Assembly: GCA_035713725.1 (NCBI GenBank)
Contig: DASTMZ010000056.1
Location: 1-36,117 of the forward strand
Direction: 5' to 3'
Length of the DNA stretch: 36,117 bases
Origin: DASQPR01 sp035713725
Lineage (GTDB): Bacteria > Actinomycetota > Actinomycetes > Mycobacteriales > Micromonosporaceae
Below the pieces are notes generated by a model. The model searched no databases, was not told where the DNA came from, and was given only the letters and a program-made list of their open reading frames with translations. Position 1 is the stretch's first letter. Every line of letters begins with the position of its first letter. Shown here in pieces: positions 7,647-16,118 of the stretch. A program made the position numbers and the translations under genes.

Positions 7647-8108
7647 GACGACCTCCGCGCTCGGTTGCCTTCACACGGTGACACATGCACTCCGGCTCGC
7701 GGACGCGGGACGCGGCGCGGGGCCCCACCAGACTCCCGCGCCGCGCCGTCTTCAGTCACCGCACCGTAATGCGCCGGCGCAGTGGCTGTCTGTCCATCGT
7801 GCGGTGTCGTGTCGAGGATTGCCGTCACCCGTTCGCTTGGAACCAGAAAGGGCGTCGCGAATGCCTAGACGAACGTGGTGTCGACGGCGTTCACTAGAGG
7901 CTCAAACCACGCGACGCGCCTGATACCCGCGCAGTCGGTGTCTTCGAAAGCGTTACCCTCGCCGGCACGCCGGCAAACCGCCACGTCACGGCCGCTGCCG
8001 GGGGATTGGCGTATGTTCGCCACGACGATTGACACCGCACTCGGTTGCGCCAACGGTGTAACCGTGAATGGCGCGGGTAATACGACGTCGGTCGGAAGGA
8101 GGCCAATC
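7647..8108. other. Intergenic region, TetR to membrane/acidic protein pair
   Basis: No convincing gene is present. A GC-rich hairpin (CGCGGCGCGGG at 7711-7721 with CCCGCGCCGCG at 7735-7745) lies behind the TetR start and has no T tail. A TTGACA -35-like hexamer is at 8029-8034, and a TAATAC -10-like hexamer at 8088-8093, but they are not correctly spaced to each other. AAGGAGG at 8096-8102 is the Shine-Dalgarno of the next gene. Promoter location is therefore uncertain. Confidence 0.4.
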
Positions 8109-8900
8109 GTGCACACGACCGACGTCATCGGCATTGTCATCGCAGCGGCGATCGTCGTTGCGTTCGCGGCCGTCGCGGTGCGAGGAATGCAGCGCCGCAG
8201 GCTGCGTGATCGATTCGGCGACGAATATCAACGCGTCGTCGACGAAAAGGGCCGCGGCGCTGCCGAGTCCGAGCTTCGTCGGCGCGAACGTGGCCACGCG
8301 AGGCTCGACCTGCGCGAGGTCACCGAACCGGAACGCACGCGGTTCCGGGATCGATGGGTCGCGATGCAGGCTCGGTTCGTAGCGGATCCGATTGCCGCGG
8401 TTCGCGACGCCGACAGTCTGGTCGGCGAACTGGTCGCGGCGCGCGGATATCCCACCACGGACCACGACGAACTGGTCGACCATCTATCTGTCGGGCACGC
8501 CGACGTGCTCGGCCACTACCGAGACGCGCACGCGATCAGCGTGCGGAACGACGCGGGGACCGCGACAACCGAGCAACTCCGGCAGGCGCTCGTGCACTAT
8601 CGCGAGCTGTTCGCTGCCCTGCTAGGAGATCAGCCGGTGAAGCGGGAACCCGTGGCGCCAGCCGAATCCGGCGGCGCCCGATCGGACGCGTTCGCACGCG
8701 ACGGCGGTGCCACGGCCGCCGACCGGGCCGGCGACGTCCGAGCAACAACCCCGGACTCAACCGACGTCGACGAGCCGGATAACGGCGCGGCCGTCGGCGA
8801 CACGGTGCGAGCCGGCACGCGGGGCAGGGCATCCAGCGACGATGCCTCGGCGCCCCACACCGACGCCACAAGGCGTGACACCCCACCGCACGGCCGATGA
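8109..8900 (+). CDS. Membrane-anchored hypothetical protein, actinobacterial family
   Basis: GTG 8109 is the start: a strong AAGGAGG lies six bases upstream, and the protein then begins directly with a membrane helix (about residues 6-25, IGIVIAAAIVVAFAAVAV). A basic stop-transfer RRRLRDRFG and a helical region follow. Residues about 78-174 form a domain with RDRWVAMQARFVADPIAAVRDA and a second part TEQLRQALVHYRELFAAL. The same pattern recurs at the C-terminus of the next gene's product. The last 85 residues are acidic and disordered. With a single N-terminal helix, the bulk should face the cytoplasm (the basic flank is on the C-terminal side). The family is common in actinobacteria from memory, with no known function. 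It is cotranscribed with the acidic gene (10-base gap). Confidence 0.85.
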   Translation: MHTTDVIGIVIAAAIVVAFAAVAVRGMQRRRLRDRFGDEYQRVVDEKGRGAAESELRRRERGHARLDLREVTEPERTRFRDRWVAMQARFVADPIAAVRDADSLVGELVAARGYPTTDHDELVDHLSVGHADVLGHYRDAHAISVRNDAGTATTEQLRQALVHYRELFAALLGDQPVKREPVAPAESGGARSDAFARDGGATAADRAGDVRATTPDSTDVDEPDNGAAVGDTVRAGTRGRASSDDASAPHTDATRRDTPPHGR

Positions 8901-8910
8901 GGAGAGTCGC

Positions 8911-10722
8911 ATGACCTATTCACCGTACGGGGACCGCGACGGCGGTTTCGCCCGTACCGACGTGGACAACGAAGTCCACGACGCCGCGGTCGCGGAGGCG
9001 ACTGCGGCGGACGGCGAGCAGCAGGACGCCGAGACGACAACCGAGGCGTACGCCACCGACGCGACCGCGGACGTCGCGCCGGCGCAGCGGACGTCGGATG
9101 AGTCGGATGTCGTGTCGAGCGATGCCGCCGAACCGGAGGGCAGCGCGGCCGACGCCGACGACCAAGCCGCCGCCGGGACCATGACGGGCGAGAGCACCAA
9201 CGAGGAGGGCGAGGAAGCCGCGAGCGACGGCAACGAAGCCGAGACCGCGGACGCCGAACCGATCGACGCTGCGACCGAGGAGCAGACCGAGGGCGAGCAG
9301 GTCGACACCGAACACGTTGACAGCGCACCGGAAGACGCGGCGGTCGTCGAGGACGAAGCCGCGGCCGAGACCGAAGACACGAGCGCTGACGACGAGGCTG
9401 AGGCCGTGGCCGAGGCGAGCGAGGACGCCGCGCAAGCCACCGACGAGTCCGAGGCTGAGGCTAGTGACGAGGCGGCTGCGGAGGCGACTGAGGTTGAGGT
9501 GACCGAGGTCGACGCCGAGGCGAGCGACGAGTCCGAGGCCGAAGCAACGGATGAAGCAACGGACGAGGCCGCGGCGGAAGCGACCGTCGGCGCCGAGGTC
9601 GAGGTAGCAGCTGAAGCGACAGCCGAGGCGAGCGATGCCGAGGCCGCCGAGGTTGAGGTTACCGAGGTTGAGGTGGCCGAGGCCGAGGCGAGCGAAGAAA
9701 CAGAAGCCGAGGCCGAGGCGAGCGACGAAACTGAAGCCGAAGCAACGGACGCGACAGCGGCAGAAGCAGCAGCCGACGCGACGGATGAGGCTGCGCCGGA
9801 AGCGACCGACGACGCCGAGGTTGAAGTTACCGAAGTTGAGGTGGCCGAGGCCGAGGCGAGCGACGAAGCCGAAGCAACCGACGAAGCAACCGACGAAGCC
9901 GAAGCGAGCGACGCAACAGACGCCGAGGCAGCGGCGGAAATCGAAGCCGAGGCCGAGTCCGAAGTCGAAGCCGAAGCAGCCAGCGAGGGCGTTGGCGACG
10001 ACGGCGATGAGATCGACGGTGTGGCACTTGAGGCAACAGCGGTCGCATCCGACGCGGACGCATCGGATGACGGCACGACCTACGCGAGTTCAGCGGTCGG
10101 CGATGCGCCGGCCGACGCGGCGGAGGCCGCGCTCGACGAAGCGGGTTCCGACTACGTCGCAGTCGGCGTCGCGGAACCGGTCGGTGAGTCGGAGGCCGAT
10201 GAGGCGACGGAGTCGGCCGACGCGGAGCAGATCGAGGTGCCCGACACGATCGCGGAGATCGCGCCGATGCCGGACGTGGTCGGGGATGACGACGGTGAGC
10301 TCGAGGAGGCGACGGTCGCTATCACGACCGAAGCCGAGGCGAGCGAAGGCGATGCCGCAGCCGAGGCTGAGGTCGAGACCGAGGTTCAGGTTGAGACCGA
10401 GGTTCAGGCAGAGGCCGAGGTCGGGATGCTGCCGGGTTCTGCACCGGTGGCCGAACTCGCACCCGACGCGCTGCCGGACGCCGACGAGCGGCACGACCGC
10501 TGGCACGAGGTGCAGTTGGCGTTCATCGACGACCCACGGTCCTCGGTCGACACCGCTCGCGCGATGGTCGTCGACGCCGTGGAGGCGCGCATTTCCGCCC
10601 TCCGCGACAACCAGGCCGCGCTCGACGCGTGGCAAAGCGAGGAGGCACCAGATACAGAGGTGTTGCGCGCCGCCATGCAGAGCTACCGCGAGTTCCTGAC
10701 CAAGCTGACCGACGGTTCGTGA
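8911..10722 (+). CDS. Large acidic Ala/Glu/Asp/Thr repeat protein with C-terminal helical domain
   Basis: The ATG at 8911 has GGAGAG six bases upstream and begins the 603-residue protein; an upstream in-frame ATG at 8707 falls inside the previous gene and is rejected. Residues about 15-520 are almost entirely A, E, D, T, S and V, with hardly any basic residue. They include degenerate repeats (EVEVTEV at about 194, 247 and 303). Only the last roughly 78 residues (526-603) look folded: HDRWHEVQLAFIDDP, then VDTARAMVVDAV and TEVLRAAMQSYREFLTKL, which resemble the folded part of the preceding protein. There is no signal peptide or membrane helix. Possible roles are a polyanion, cation or basic-protein binder, or an entropic tether; none is shown. 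A strong terminator follows. Confidence 0.85.
   Translation: MTYSPYGDRDGGFARTDVDNEVHDAAVAEATAADGEQQDAETTTEAYATDATADVAPAQRTSDESDVVSSDAAEPEGSAADADDQAAAGTMTGESTNEEGEEAASDGNEAETADAEPIDAATEEQTEGEQVDTEHVDSAPEDAAVVEDEAAAETEDTSADDEAEAVAEASEDAAQATDESEAEASDEAAAEATEVEVTEVDAEASDESEAEATDEATDEAAAEATVGAEVEVAAEATAEASDAEAAEVEVTEVEVAEAEASEETEAEAEASDETEAEATDATAAEAAADATDEAAPEATDDAEVEVTEVEVAEAEASDEAEATDEATDEAEASDATDAEAAAEIEAEAESEVEAEAASEGVGDDGDEIDGVALEATAVASDADASDDGTTYASSAVGDAPADAAEAALDEAGSDYVAVGVAEPVGESEADEATESADAEQIEVPDTIAEIAPMPDVVGDDDGELEEATVAITTEAEASEGDAAAEAEVETEVQVETEVQAEAEVGMLPGSAPVAELAPDALPDADERHDRWHEVQLAFIDDPRSSVDTARAMVVDAVEARISALRDNQAALDAWQSEEAPDTEVLRAAMQSYREFLTKLTDGS
9490..9876 (+). repeat. Degenerate in-frame repeats in the acidic protein
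   Basis: Three blocks encode EVEVTEV followed by an Ala/Glu/Ser/Asp stretch: starts at 9490, 9649 and 9817. The second and third blocks agree over about 55 bases (EVEVTEVEVAEAEASDE-like) with a few silent changes. The spacing is 159 and 168 bases, so it is not a simple tandem array. Slippage or unequal exchange may have expanded the gene. Confidence 0.75.
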
Positions 10723-10748
10723 CGTTCTTCGAGTCGTAGGCGACCAGA

Positions 10749-10785
10749 CATCGGTCCCACCGCACCTTGCGCGGTGGGACCGATG
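10749..10785. terminator. 15-bp perfect hairpin between convergent genes
   Basis: Bases 10749-10763 pair fully with 10771-10785 around a 7-base loop (ACCTTGC); the core arm is CGGTCCCACCGC. It lies 27 bases after the acidic protein's stop and 12 bases before the minus-strand acyltransferase's stop, exactly where a bidirectional terminator would serve both genes. Confidence 0.85.
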
Positions 10786-10796
10786 CGTTGCAGGAG

Positions 10797-11738
10797 TCAG
10801 ACGCCCGCGGTGGTCAAGGTGGGCAAGACGGTTGCCGGTCGTGCCATTGGGACAACGGCGGTACGCCGAACCTCACGTGCCGTGACGTGTTGAGCGGCCG
10901 CGGCCAGGTGGCGCCGGTCGGCACCCGGTCCGGGATGCAGCGCCGCGCCGACGCGGATGCCGACCCGAGTCGTACGCCGTCCGGCCAGCCGACAGATGGA
11001 CGCCACAAGGGTCTCGTCGCCGAGGAACGCCGGCACCGTGGTGACGGTGCCGTGCCGGTCGGCGTACCGGATGGTCACGGGTACGACCCGGGCCGACGCA
11101 TCCACGGCTGCTTGGAACATCGCCGGACGGTACGGTGCCCGATGTACGCCGCAGCACGTCGTACCTTCGGCGAACACCACCACCACGTCGCCACCGTTCA
11201 ACGCGTCTCGCACCGCGTTGACGGTATCGGGCAACGTCAGCGGCCGGCACCGATCGATGAAGATCGTACCGATCAGCTCGGCGAGTCCGCCGATTACCGG
11301 CCATCGCGCGACCTCTACCTTGGCCACCAATCGCAGCCGGCCGGTCGAGGATCGCTCGGCGAGTACGGCCACCACGTCCAGCCACGAGATGTGGTTGGCG
11401 ACCACCAGCGCGCGCTCGGCCGGCAGGCGTACCCGTGATTCGCGCTCGACGCCGAGCAACGCGAGCGTGGCGCGGGCCGCGGACCGGACCACCAGAGATG
11501 CGGCGCGGCGCCGGCGCGCGACGCCCGGCACCAGCCGGACCACCGTGGCGCTCAGGAATGTCACCACAACCATCGCCGCGAGCATCCCCATGCGGATGAC
11601 CCGCAGCGGCAAGCCGACCTCGGGCGGGCCATCGTCCACACACCCGACACCACAGAAAGACCGCGGCCGAAATGGTGATCCCATCGCGGCGCAAGCGATC
11701 GGCGCGCCGGTGGTCGGCGCGCTGACGTTGGCGGTCAC
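10797..11738 (-). CDS. PlsC/OlsA-like 1-acyl-glycerol-3-phosphate-type O-acyltransferase
   Basis: The 313-residue product carries the PlsC acyltransferase blocks in order: NHISWLD (HX4D catalytic pair), GTIFIDR, VFAEGTTC (EGT block) and VVPVTIRY. One hydrophobic segment precedes them (MLAAMVVVTFLSATVV). The enzymes acylate a lysolipid hydroxyl. The start GTG 11738 overlaps the stop of the upstream OlsB-like gene by four bases (GTGA), so the two are coupled. The pair OlsB (N-acylation of ornithine) and OlsA (O-acylation of lyso-ornithine lipid) is the classical ornithine-lipid pathway, which makes OlsA the preferred reading. A general PlsC for phosphatidic acid is the alternative. It ends at a bidirectional terminator. 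Confidence 0.85.
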   Translation of the reverse strand: MTANVSAPTTGAPIACAAMGSPFRPRSFCGVGCVDDGPPEVGLPLRVIRMGMLAAMVVVTFLSATVVRLVPGVARRRRAASLVVRSAARATLALLGVERESRVRLPAERALVVANHISWLDVVAVLAERSSTGRLRLVAKVEVARWPVIGGLAELIGTIFIDRCRPLTLPDTVNAVRDALNGGDVVVVFAEGTTCCGVHRAPYRPAMFQAAVDASARVVPVTIRYADRHGTVTTVPAFLGDETLVASICRLAGRRTTRVGIRVGAALHPGPGADRRHLAAAAQHVTAREVRRTAVVPMARPATVLPTLTTAGV

Positions 11739-12529
11739 GCGTCGGCCGCCACGGCCGGCGACGCCTCGCCGAGGAAGTGCCGCATGTAGCGCTCGTTGAT
11801 GCGATGCGTGTCGAGCAGCACGTAGAAGTCCGCGCAGCCGAAGTCCGGGTCGTAGGCCGGCGCGCCGCAGATCCAGGCGCCAAGTCGGAGGTACCCGTGC
11901 AGCAGCGGCGGCATCGCGACGCGCCCGGCCGGTGCCGCGTCGTCGACGGCCGCCGCCGACGTCCAGCGGCGGTGTGGCATCACGCGCCACGGCTCCGGTG
12001 ACAGATGCTTCGCCTGTGTGACCGCCCACACCGCGGTCGCCGTCGCGTCGCCGGCACGTACGTCGACCGACGCGCAGCCGCCGACGTACCGATAGTTGTA
12101 GAGGTGCATGTAGCGGGCGATGCCCGCCCACATCAGGTTGATCGCCGCGCCCGCGCGATGGTCCGGATGCACACAGGAACGGCCGGTCTCGACGAGTTGG
12201 TCGGCGATCGGCGTGAGGCCGGACAGGTCGAATTCGGTTGCGGCGTAGCGTTGCGACGTTCGGCCCGGCGGAAGTAGCCGGTAGGTCGCGACGACCGTGC
12301 CGTCCCGCTCATCGATGACGATCATATGGTCGCAGTGGGCGTCGAACTCGTCGGAATCGTGACCGGACAACGAATTGTGCAGGCGAGCGCCGACCTCATC
12401 GGCGAACACCCGGTAGCGCAGCCGTTGGGCGGCGGCGATGTCGGCCGCGTCGGCGGCAAGGCGCAGCGTGTAATGCGGCGCACCGGTGCCGGTGTCCCGG
12501 CCGGGCGCGGACCGCAACAGCATCGTCAT
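11735..12529 (-). CDS. olsB: OlsB-like GNAT acyltransferase (ornithine N-acyltransferase family)
   Basis: The 264-residue protein fits the OlsB/Acetyltransf_5 family: RLRYRVFADEVG, then DEFDAHCDHMIVID, VVATYRLLPP, ATEFDLSGL, a hallmark VETGRSCVHPDHR, and YRYVGGCASVDV. OlsB transfers a 3-hydroxyacyl group from ACP to the alpha-amino group of ornithine, the first step of phosphorus-free ornithine lipids. The open frame continues upstream to 13519, but that part overlaps the divergent GNAT gene and is not family-like; ATG 12529 (or ATG 12523) is the start. No clear Shine-Dalgarno is seen. It is coupled to the PlsC/OlsA-like gene. Substrate specificity is inferred from family and neighbour. Confidence 0.82.
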   Translation of the reverse strand: MTMLLRSAPGRDTGTGAPHYTLRLAADAADIAAAQRLRYRVFADEVGARLHNSLSGHDSDEFDAHCDHMIVIDERDGTVVATYRLLPPGRTSQRYAATEFDLSGLTPIADQLVETGRSCVHPDHRAGAAINLMWAGIARYMHLYNYRYVGGCASVDVRAGDATATAVWAVTQAKHLSPEPWRVMPHRRWTSAAAVDDAAPAGRVAMPPLLHGYLRLGAWICGAPAYDPDFGCADFYVLLDTHRINERYMRHFLGEASPAVAADA

Positions 12530-12700
12530 GGTTACGTTGGTAGGGACATGACCTGCATGGATAGTGTCGTTCAGCGGTCGTGTACAAGACGGGTACGTGA
12601 AGAATCGCACCATTGGCGCCGCGGTCAGCGATCGATGTCCGGTGGTTCGGCCGGTCGTAAATGATTGGCGCACACGTGATGCGGCCGCTGTGATGACCGG

Positions 12701-13693
12701 ATGGAGATCCGGTGGCTTGACCCCGACATGGCCGATCGACGCGACATCGGTGGTGCGGTCGCCGTGCTGGAAGCGGCCCGCGTGGCGGAGAGTCAGCCGG
12801 GGCTGACGCTGACCGTGAGCGGGTTCCACGGCATGATGCGCGCCGGATGGGAGGGCGATCCGCCGCTCGTCGCGGTCGCGATCGTCCGGCATCGCGTGGT
12901 GGGCGTTCTCGATCTCACGCTGCCACCGTGGGACAACCTGACACTGGGCGTGGCCGACATCTGCGTCGATCCGGCGTACCGGCGCCTCGGCATCGGTCGG
13001 GCCTTGTACGAGACCGCGGTGGTACGTGTCCGCGAGGCCGGGCGTACCACGGTGATCGCCGACGCACGGATCGGTTCGGCCGGCGAGAAGTTCCTCGTCG
13101 CCATGGGCCTCACGCCCGAACCCGGTGAGCAGCACCGGATCCAGGACGTGGTGTCGCTGGATTGGGAGGTGTTGGACCGGGCGTACGCCGATGCGAAGGC
13201 GCACGCCACGGACTACGAGTTGCGGGAGATCTCGACGCCGGCTCCGGACGACACCCTCGACGAACTGACCGCGGTGATTTCGTCGATCAACGATGCGCCG
13301 GTCGACGTGCGCCACGCCGAACCCGACCGGGTGCAGCCGGCACGGATCCGTGCAAACGAAGCAGGCGAGGCGGCGCTCGGCCGGGTCGCGTACCGGATCG
13401 TGGCGGTACACGTCCCGACCGGTCGATTCGCCGGCTACACGGCGGTCGGCGTGGATGTGGAGCGGCCGTGGTGCGCATCGCAATACGCGACGACCGTCAT
13501 CGCCGCGCATCGCGGCCACCGCCTCGGGCTGCTGCTGAAGATCGAGATGCTGCGGCTGCTGCGGGACCGGGAGCCTGCGCTACGCGAGATCAGCACGTGG
13601 AACTCGCGGCACAACGCGCACATGATCGCAGTCAACGAGGCACTCGGCTATCGGCTCGTCGCAGACCTGTGCTCCGCGACGGCGACCGTCTGA
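12701..13693 (+). CDS. Tandem GNAT-domain acetyltransferase
   Basis: The 330-residue protein contains two GNAT folds. The first has VDPAYRRLGIGRALYE (about residues 90-105), the R-x-x-G-x-G acetyl-CoA loop. The second has VIAAHRGHRLGLLLKIEMLRLL (about 265-290), also a motif-A form, ending in NEALGYRLV. Such double-GNAT proteins include mycothiol synthase MshD and many uncharacterised actinobacterial acetyltransferases; mycothiol-specific residues were not checked. The ATG at 12701 is used. It is divergent from the OlsB-like gene (171-base interval) and convergent with mcr. The reaction is unknown beyond acyl-CoA-dependent N-acylation. Confidence 0.87.
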   Translation: MEIRWLDPDMADRRDIGGAVAVLEAARVAESQPGLTLTVSGFHGMMRAGWEGDPPLVAVAIVRHRVVGVLDLTLPPWDNLTLGVADICVDPAYRRLGIGRALYETAVVRVREAGRTTVIADARIGSAGEKFLVAMGLTPEPGEQHRIQDVVSLDWEVLDRAYADAKAHATDYELREISTPAPDDTLDELTAVISSINDAPVDVRHAEPDRVQPARIRANEAGEAALGRVAYRIVAVHVPTGRFAGYTAVGVDVERPWCASQYATTVIAAHRGHRLGLLLKIEMLRLLRDREPALREISTWNSRHNAHMIAVNEALGYRLVADLCSATATV

Positions 13694-13719
13694 TCTGACG
13701 TTTGCGAGTGGTTCACGTT

Positions 13720-13852
13720 TAGGCGACGGCGCCGACGGGCTGGCGTTTTACCGCAACGGCGCCGGCGGGCGGGCGGCTACGCGACGGCGCCGGCGGGCTG
13801 GCGTCACCGCAACGGCGCCGGCGGGCGGGCGGCTACGCGACGGCGCCGGCGG
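13720..13852. repeat. 56-bp tandem repeat duplicating the 3' end of the racemase gene
   Basis: A unit beginning CCGCAACGGCGCCGGCGG at 13751 recurs at 13807 (period 56) and matches over at least 46 bases. A degenerate third copy is at 13720-13755. The repeat includes the last codons and stop of the minus-strand racemase gene, so pieces of its terminal coding sequence are repeated downstream of its stop. The unit is GC-rich and partly self-complementary (GGCGCCGGCG). Confidence 0.85.
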
Positions 13853-15035
13853 CGCGGAGGGCCGCGATCTGATTGGTGTCCCGCCCGAGCGCGGCGAGGA
13901 TTTCGTCGGTGTGTTCGCCCGCATGCGCCGGCGGGCGCTGGATCGCGCCGGGCGTCGCCGAAAACCTGGGCGCCGGTGTCGGCTGGACGACGCCGTCCAC
14001 CGTGGTGAATGACTCGCGCCCCGCCATGTGCGGGTGCCGCGGCGCCTCCGCCCAGTCCACGACCGGCGCCACACACGCATCGGTCTGGCCGAGCAGCTCG
14101 ATCCACTCGTCACGGGTACCCGTCGCGAACAGCGCCGCCCAGTCGGCTCGGGCGCCCGGCCACGTGGCGATGTCGGAGCGTTCGGTCGGATCGGACGCGG
14201 TCCCGACGTAGCCGGTGCGCGCGACGAGTTCGGCGTAGAACTTCGGTTCCAACGCGCCGACCGCGATGTGTCTGCCGTCGGCGCACACGTACGTGTCGTA
14301 GAACGGCGCGCCGCCGTCGAGCAGGTTGACGCCGCGATCGTCGCGCCACACGCCAAGCTCGCGCAGCCCGCGCAGCGCCGTGGTGAGCACCGCGACGCCA
14401 TCCACGATCGCCGCGTCGACGACCTGTCCCGGGCCGCCGGCGCGCGTGTTGAGGAGCGCGCAGACGATGCCGAACGCGAGGAACATGCCGCCGCCACCGA
14501 AGTCGCCGAGAAGGTTGATCGGTGGCACCGGGCGCTCGCCGGCCCGCCCGATGCCATGCAGCGCACCGGTCACTGCCAAGTAGTCGATGTCGTGTCCGGC
14601 GTACGGCGCGAGCGGACCGTCCTGTCCCCAGCCAGTCATCCGGCCGTACACGAGGCGGTCGTTCACCGCCGCGCAGTCCGCCGGGCCGAGCCCGAGCCGC
14701 TCCGTGACGCCCGGCCGGAATCCCTCGATCAGCGCGTCGGATCGCGCGACGAGATCGAGCACCACGTCGCGTCCGTCCGGATGCTTGAGGTCGACACCGA
14801 TCGACCGGCGGCCGCGCTTGAGCAGATCCGGATGCGGTGTGCCGAAGCGAGCCGGGTCGACGGTGTCCGCCCGATCGACGCGGACGACATCGGCACCCAT
14901 GTCGGCGAGCAACATCGCAGTGAACGGGCCGGGTCCGATGCCGGCAAGCTCGACGACGCGTACGCCGACGAGCGGCCCGGACGCTTCAGTTCCGGACGTC
15001 GGGCGGTCGGACGAGGCGGTGGCGGGGTTAGTCAC
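13833..15035 (-). CDS. mcr: Alpha-methylacyl-CoA racemase (CaiB/BaiF, family III CoA-transferase fold)
   Basis: The 400-residue protein closely resembles mycobacterial MCR: the N-terminal VVELAGIGPGP, FRPGVTERLGLGP, RMTGWGQDGP and LLDGGAPFYDTY are shared. The racemase residues keep their spacing: His148 and Asp149 (GHDIDYLA), Asp178 (LLGDFGGGG) and Glu263 (VGALEPKFY), corresponding to His126, Asp127, Asp156 and Glu241 of M. tuberculosis MCR. It epimerises 2-methylacyl-CoA so that branched chains can enter beta-oxidation. The start is GTG 15035; ATG 15077 is the alternative. It lies downstream of the sugar ABC permease on the same strand with an 86-base gap, and so may be a separate unit. Repeats flank its stop. 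Confidence 0.92.
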   Translation of the reverse strand: MTNPATASSDRPTSGTEASGPLVGVRVVELAGIGPGPFTAMLLADMGADVVRVDRADTVDPARFGTPHPDLLKRGRRSIGVDLKHPDGRDVVLDLVARSDALIEGFRPGVTERLGLGPADCAAVNDRLVYGRMTGWGQDGPLAPYAGHDIDYLAVTGALHGIGRAGERPVPPINLLGDFGGGGMFLAFGIVCALLNTRAGGPGQVVDAAIVDGVAVLTTALRGLRELGVWRDDRGVNLLDGGAPFYDTYVCADGRHIAVGALEPKFYAELVARTGYVGTASDPTERSDIATWPGARADWAALFATGTRDEWIELLGQTDACVAPVVDWAEAPRHPHMAGRESFTTVDGVVQPTPAPRFSATPGAIQRPPAHAGEHTDEILAALGRDTNQIAALRAAGAVA

Positions 15036-15121
15036 CCCGCCACCGTAACTGGCGGTGCGTCGCGTCGCGGGCCACATCCCGCGCTCGTTGAATCGGCGCG
15101 CACTGCTTGAACGGCGCGCGT

Positions 15122-16042
15122 TTACTTGACCGACCCTGCCAGCACGCCCTGCACGAAGTAGCGCTGGAACGCGAAGAACACCGCAAGCGGGATGACCATC
15201 GACAGGAACGCGCCGGGGCCGATGATGTCGATGTTCGTGGAGAACGTACGCATCTGCGAATACAGCGAGTACGTGATCGGCGCGTTCGACGGACTCGCGA
15301 ACACGAGCGCGACGAGCAGGTCGTTCCACACCCACATGAACTGGTAGATGGCCAGCGATGCGATGGCCGGCCACCCGATCGGCAGCACGACCTTGCGGAA
15401 GATGGAGAACTCCGTGCCGCCGTCCATCCGCGCGGCCTCGAGGAGGTCACGCGGTATGCCGCTGAAGAAGTTACGCAGCAGGAAGATGGCGAACGGTAAG
15501 CCGAACGCGACGTGGAACAGGATGACGCCAAGGACACTGCCGTAGATGCCGAGCGCGCCATAGAGTTTGGCGTCCGGGATGATCGCGATCTGCACCGGCA
15601 CGATGATCAGCGCGACGATGATGATGAACGTCATGTCGCGGCCCTTGAAGTCGATCCAGGCCAGGGCATAAGCCGCCATCGCGCCGATCACCACGACGAG
15701 CACTGTGGCGGGCACCGTAATGAGCACGGTGTTCCACAGCGACTGCATGATGTTGCCGTTCTTGAAGATGTTGACGTAGTTCTCGCCGGTGAACTGGCCC
15801 GGGTGAACGATCGCCTGCCACCAGCCGGTCGCACTGTCGTCGGTTTGACTGCGCAGACTTTCCACGAGCAGCCCGAAGGTCGGCACGATCCAGAGCGCCG
15901 CCACCACGACGACGAACACCGTCACCACCGTGCCGCCGAGCTTGCCGGCGATGCGCGAGACCATCGACCGCCGCGGCGGACCGATCACGGCGGTCCCGGC
16001 CGGCTCAAGCTGGGGTACGCGCGAGGTCGCAGCGATACTCAT
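15122..16042 (-). CDS. Carbohydrate ABC transporter permease (MalG-type)
   Basis: The 306-residue inner-membrane protein has six predicted helices. The cytoplasmic EAA loop, EAARMDGGTEFSIFRKVVLP (about residues 205-225), docks to the ATPase. The end, RYFVQGVLAGSVK, is typical of MalG-like proteins. The ATG at 16042 is chosen over the track's earlier in-frame codon because a GAGGA lies about six bases upstream and the mature protein starts there. It is the last gene of an importer set (ATPase, binding protein, MalF-like, MalG-like) on the minus strand, 76 bases behind the other permease. Confidence 0.92.
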   Translation of the reverse strand: MSIAATSRVPQLEPAGTAVIGPPRRSMVSRIAGKLGGTVVTVFVVVVAALWIVPTFGLLVESLRSQTDDSATGWWQAIVHPGQFTGENYVNIFKNGNIMQSLWNTVLITVPATVLVVVIGAMAAYALAWIDFKGRDMTFIIIVALIIVPVQIAIIPDAKLYGALGIYGSVLGVILFHVAFGLPFAIFLLRNFFSGIPRDLLEAARMDGGTEFSIFRKVVLPIGWPAIASLAIYQFMWVWNDLLVALVFASPSNAPITYSLYSQMRTFSTNIDIIGPGAFLSMVIPLAVFFAFQRYFVQGVLAGSVK

Positions 16043-16118
16043 GCCGGTCCTCGCTTCGCTGCCGCCGCGCATGAGGCACCGGCACACTGCGTCATCTGAT
16101 TCGCTCGCCGAGGCTCGC

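Noticed and set aside
7711..7745. GC-rich hairpin behind the TetR start
   Set aside because: There is no T run and no gene end beside it; it can arise by chance in such GC-rich sequence.
8916..10076. 386-residue Ser/Ala/Val open frame on the minus strand opposite the acidic gene
   Set aside because: It is the mirror of GCN/GAN-rich codons in the plus-strand gene; there is no Shine-Dalgarno and no folded composition.
12530..13519. Upstream extension of the OlsB-like frame to 13519
   Set aside because: It covers the divergent tandem-GNAT gene in antisense and has no family similarity; the OlsB domain begins at 12529.
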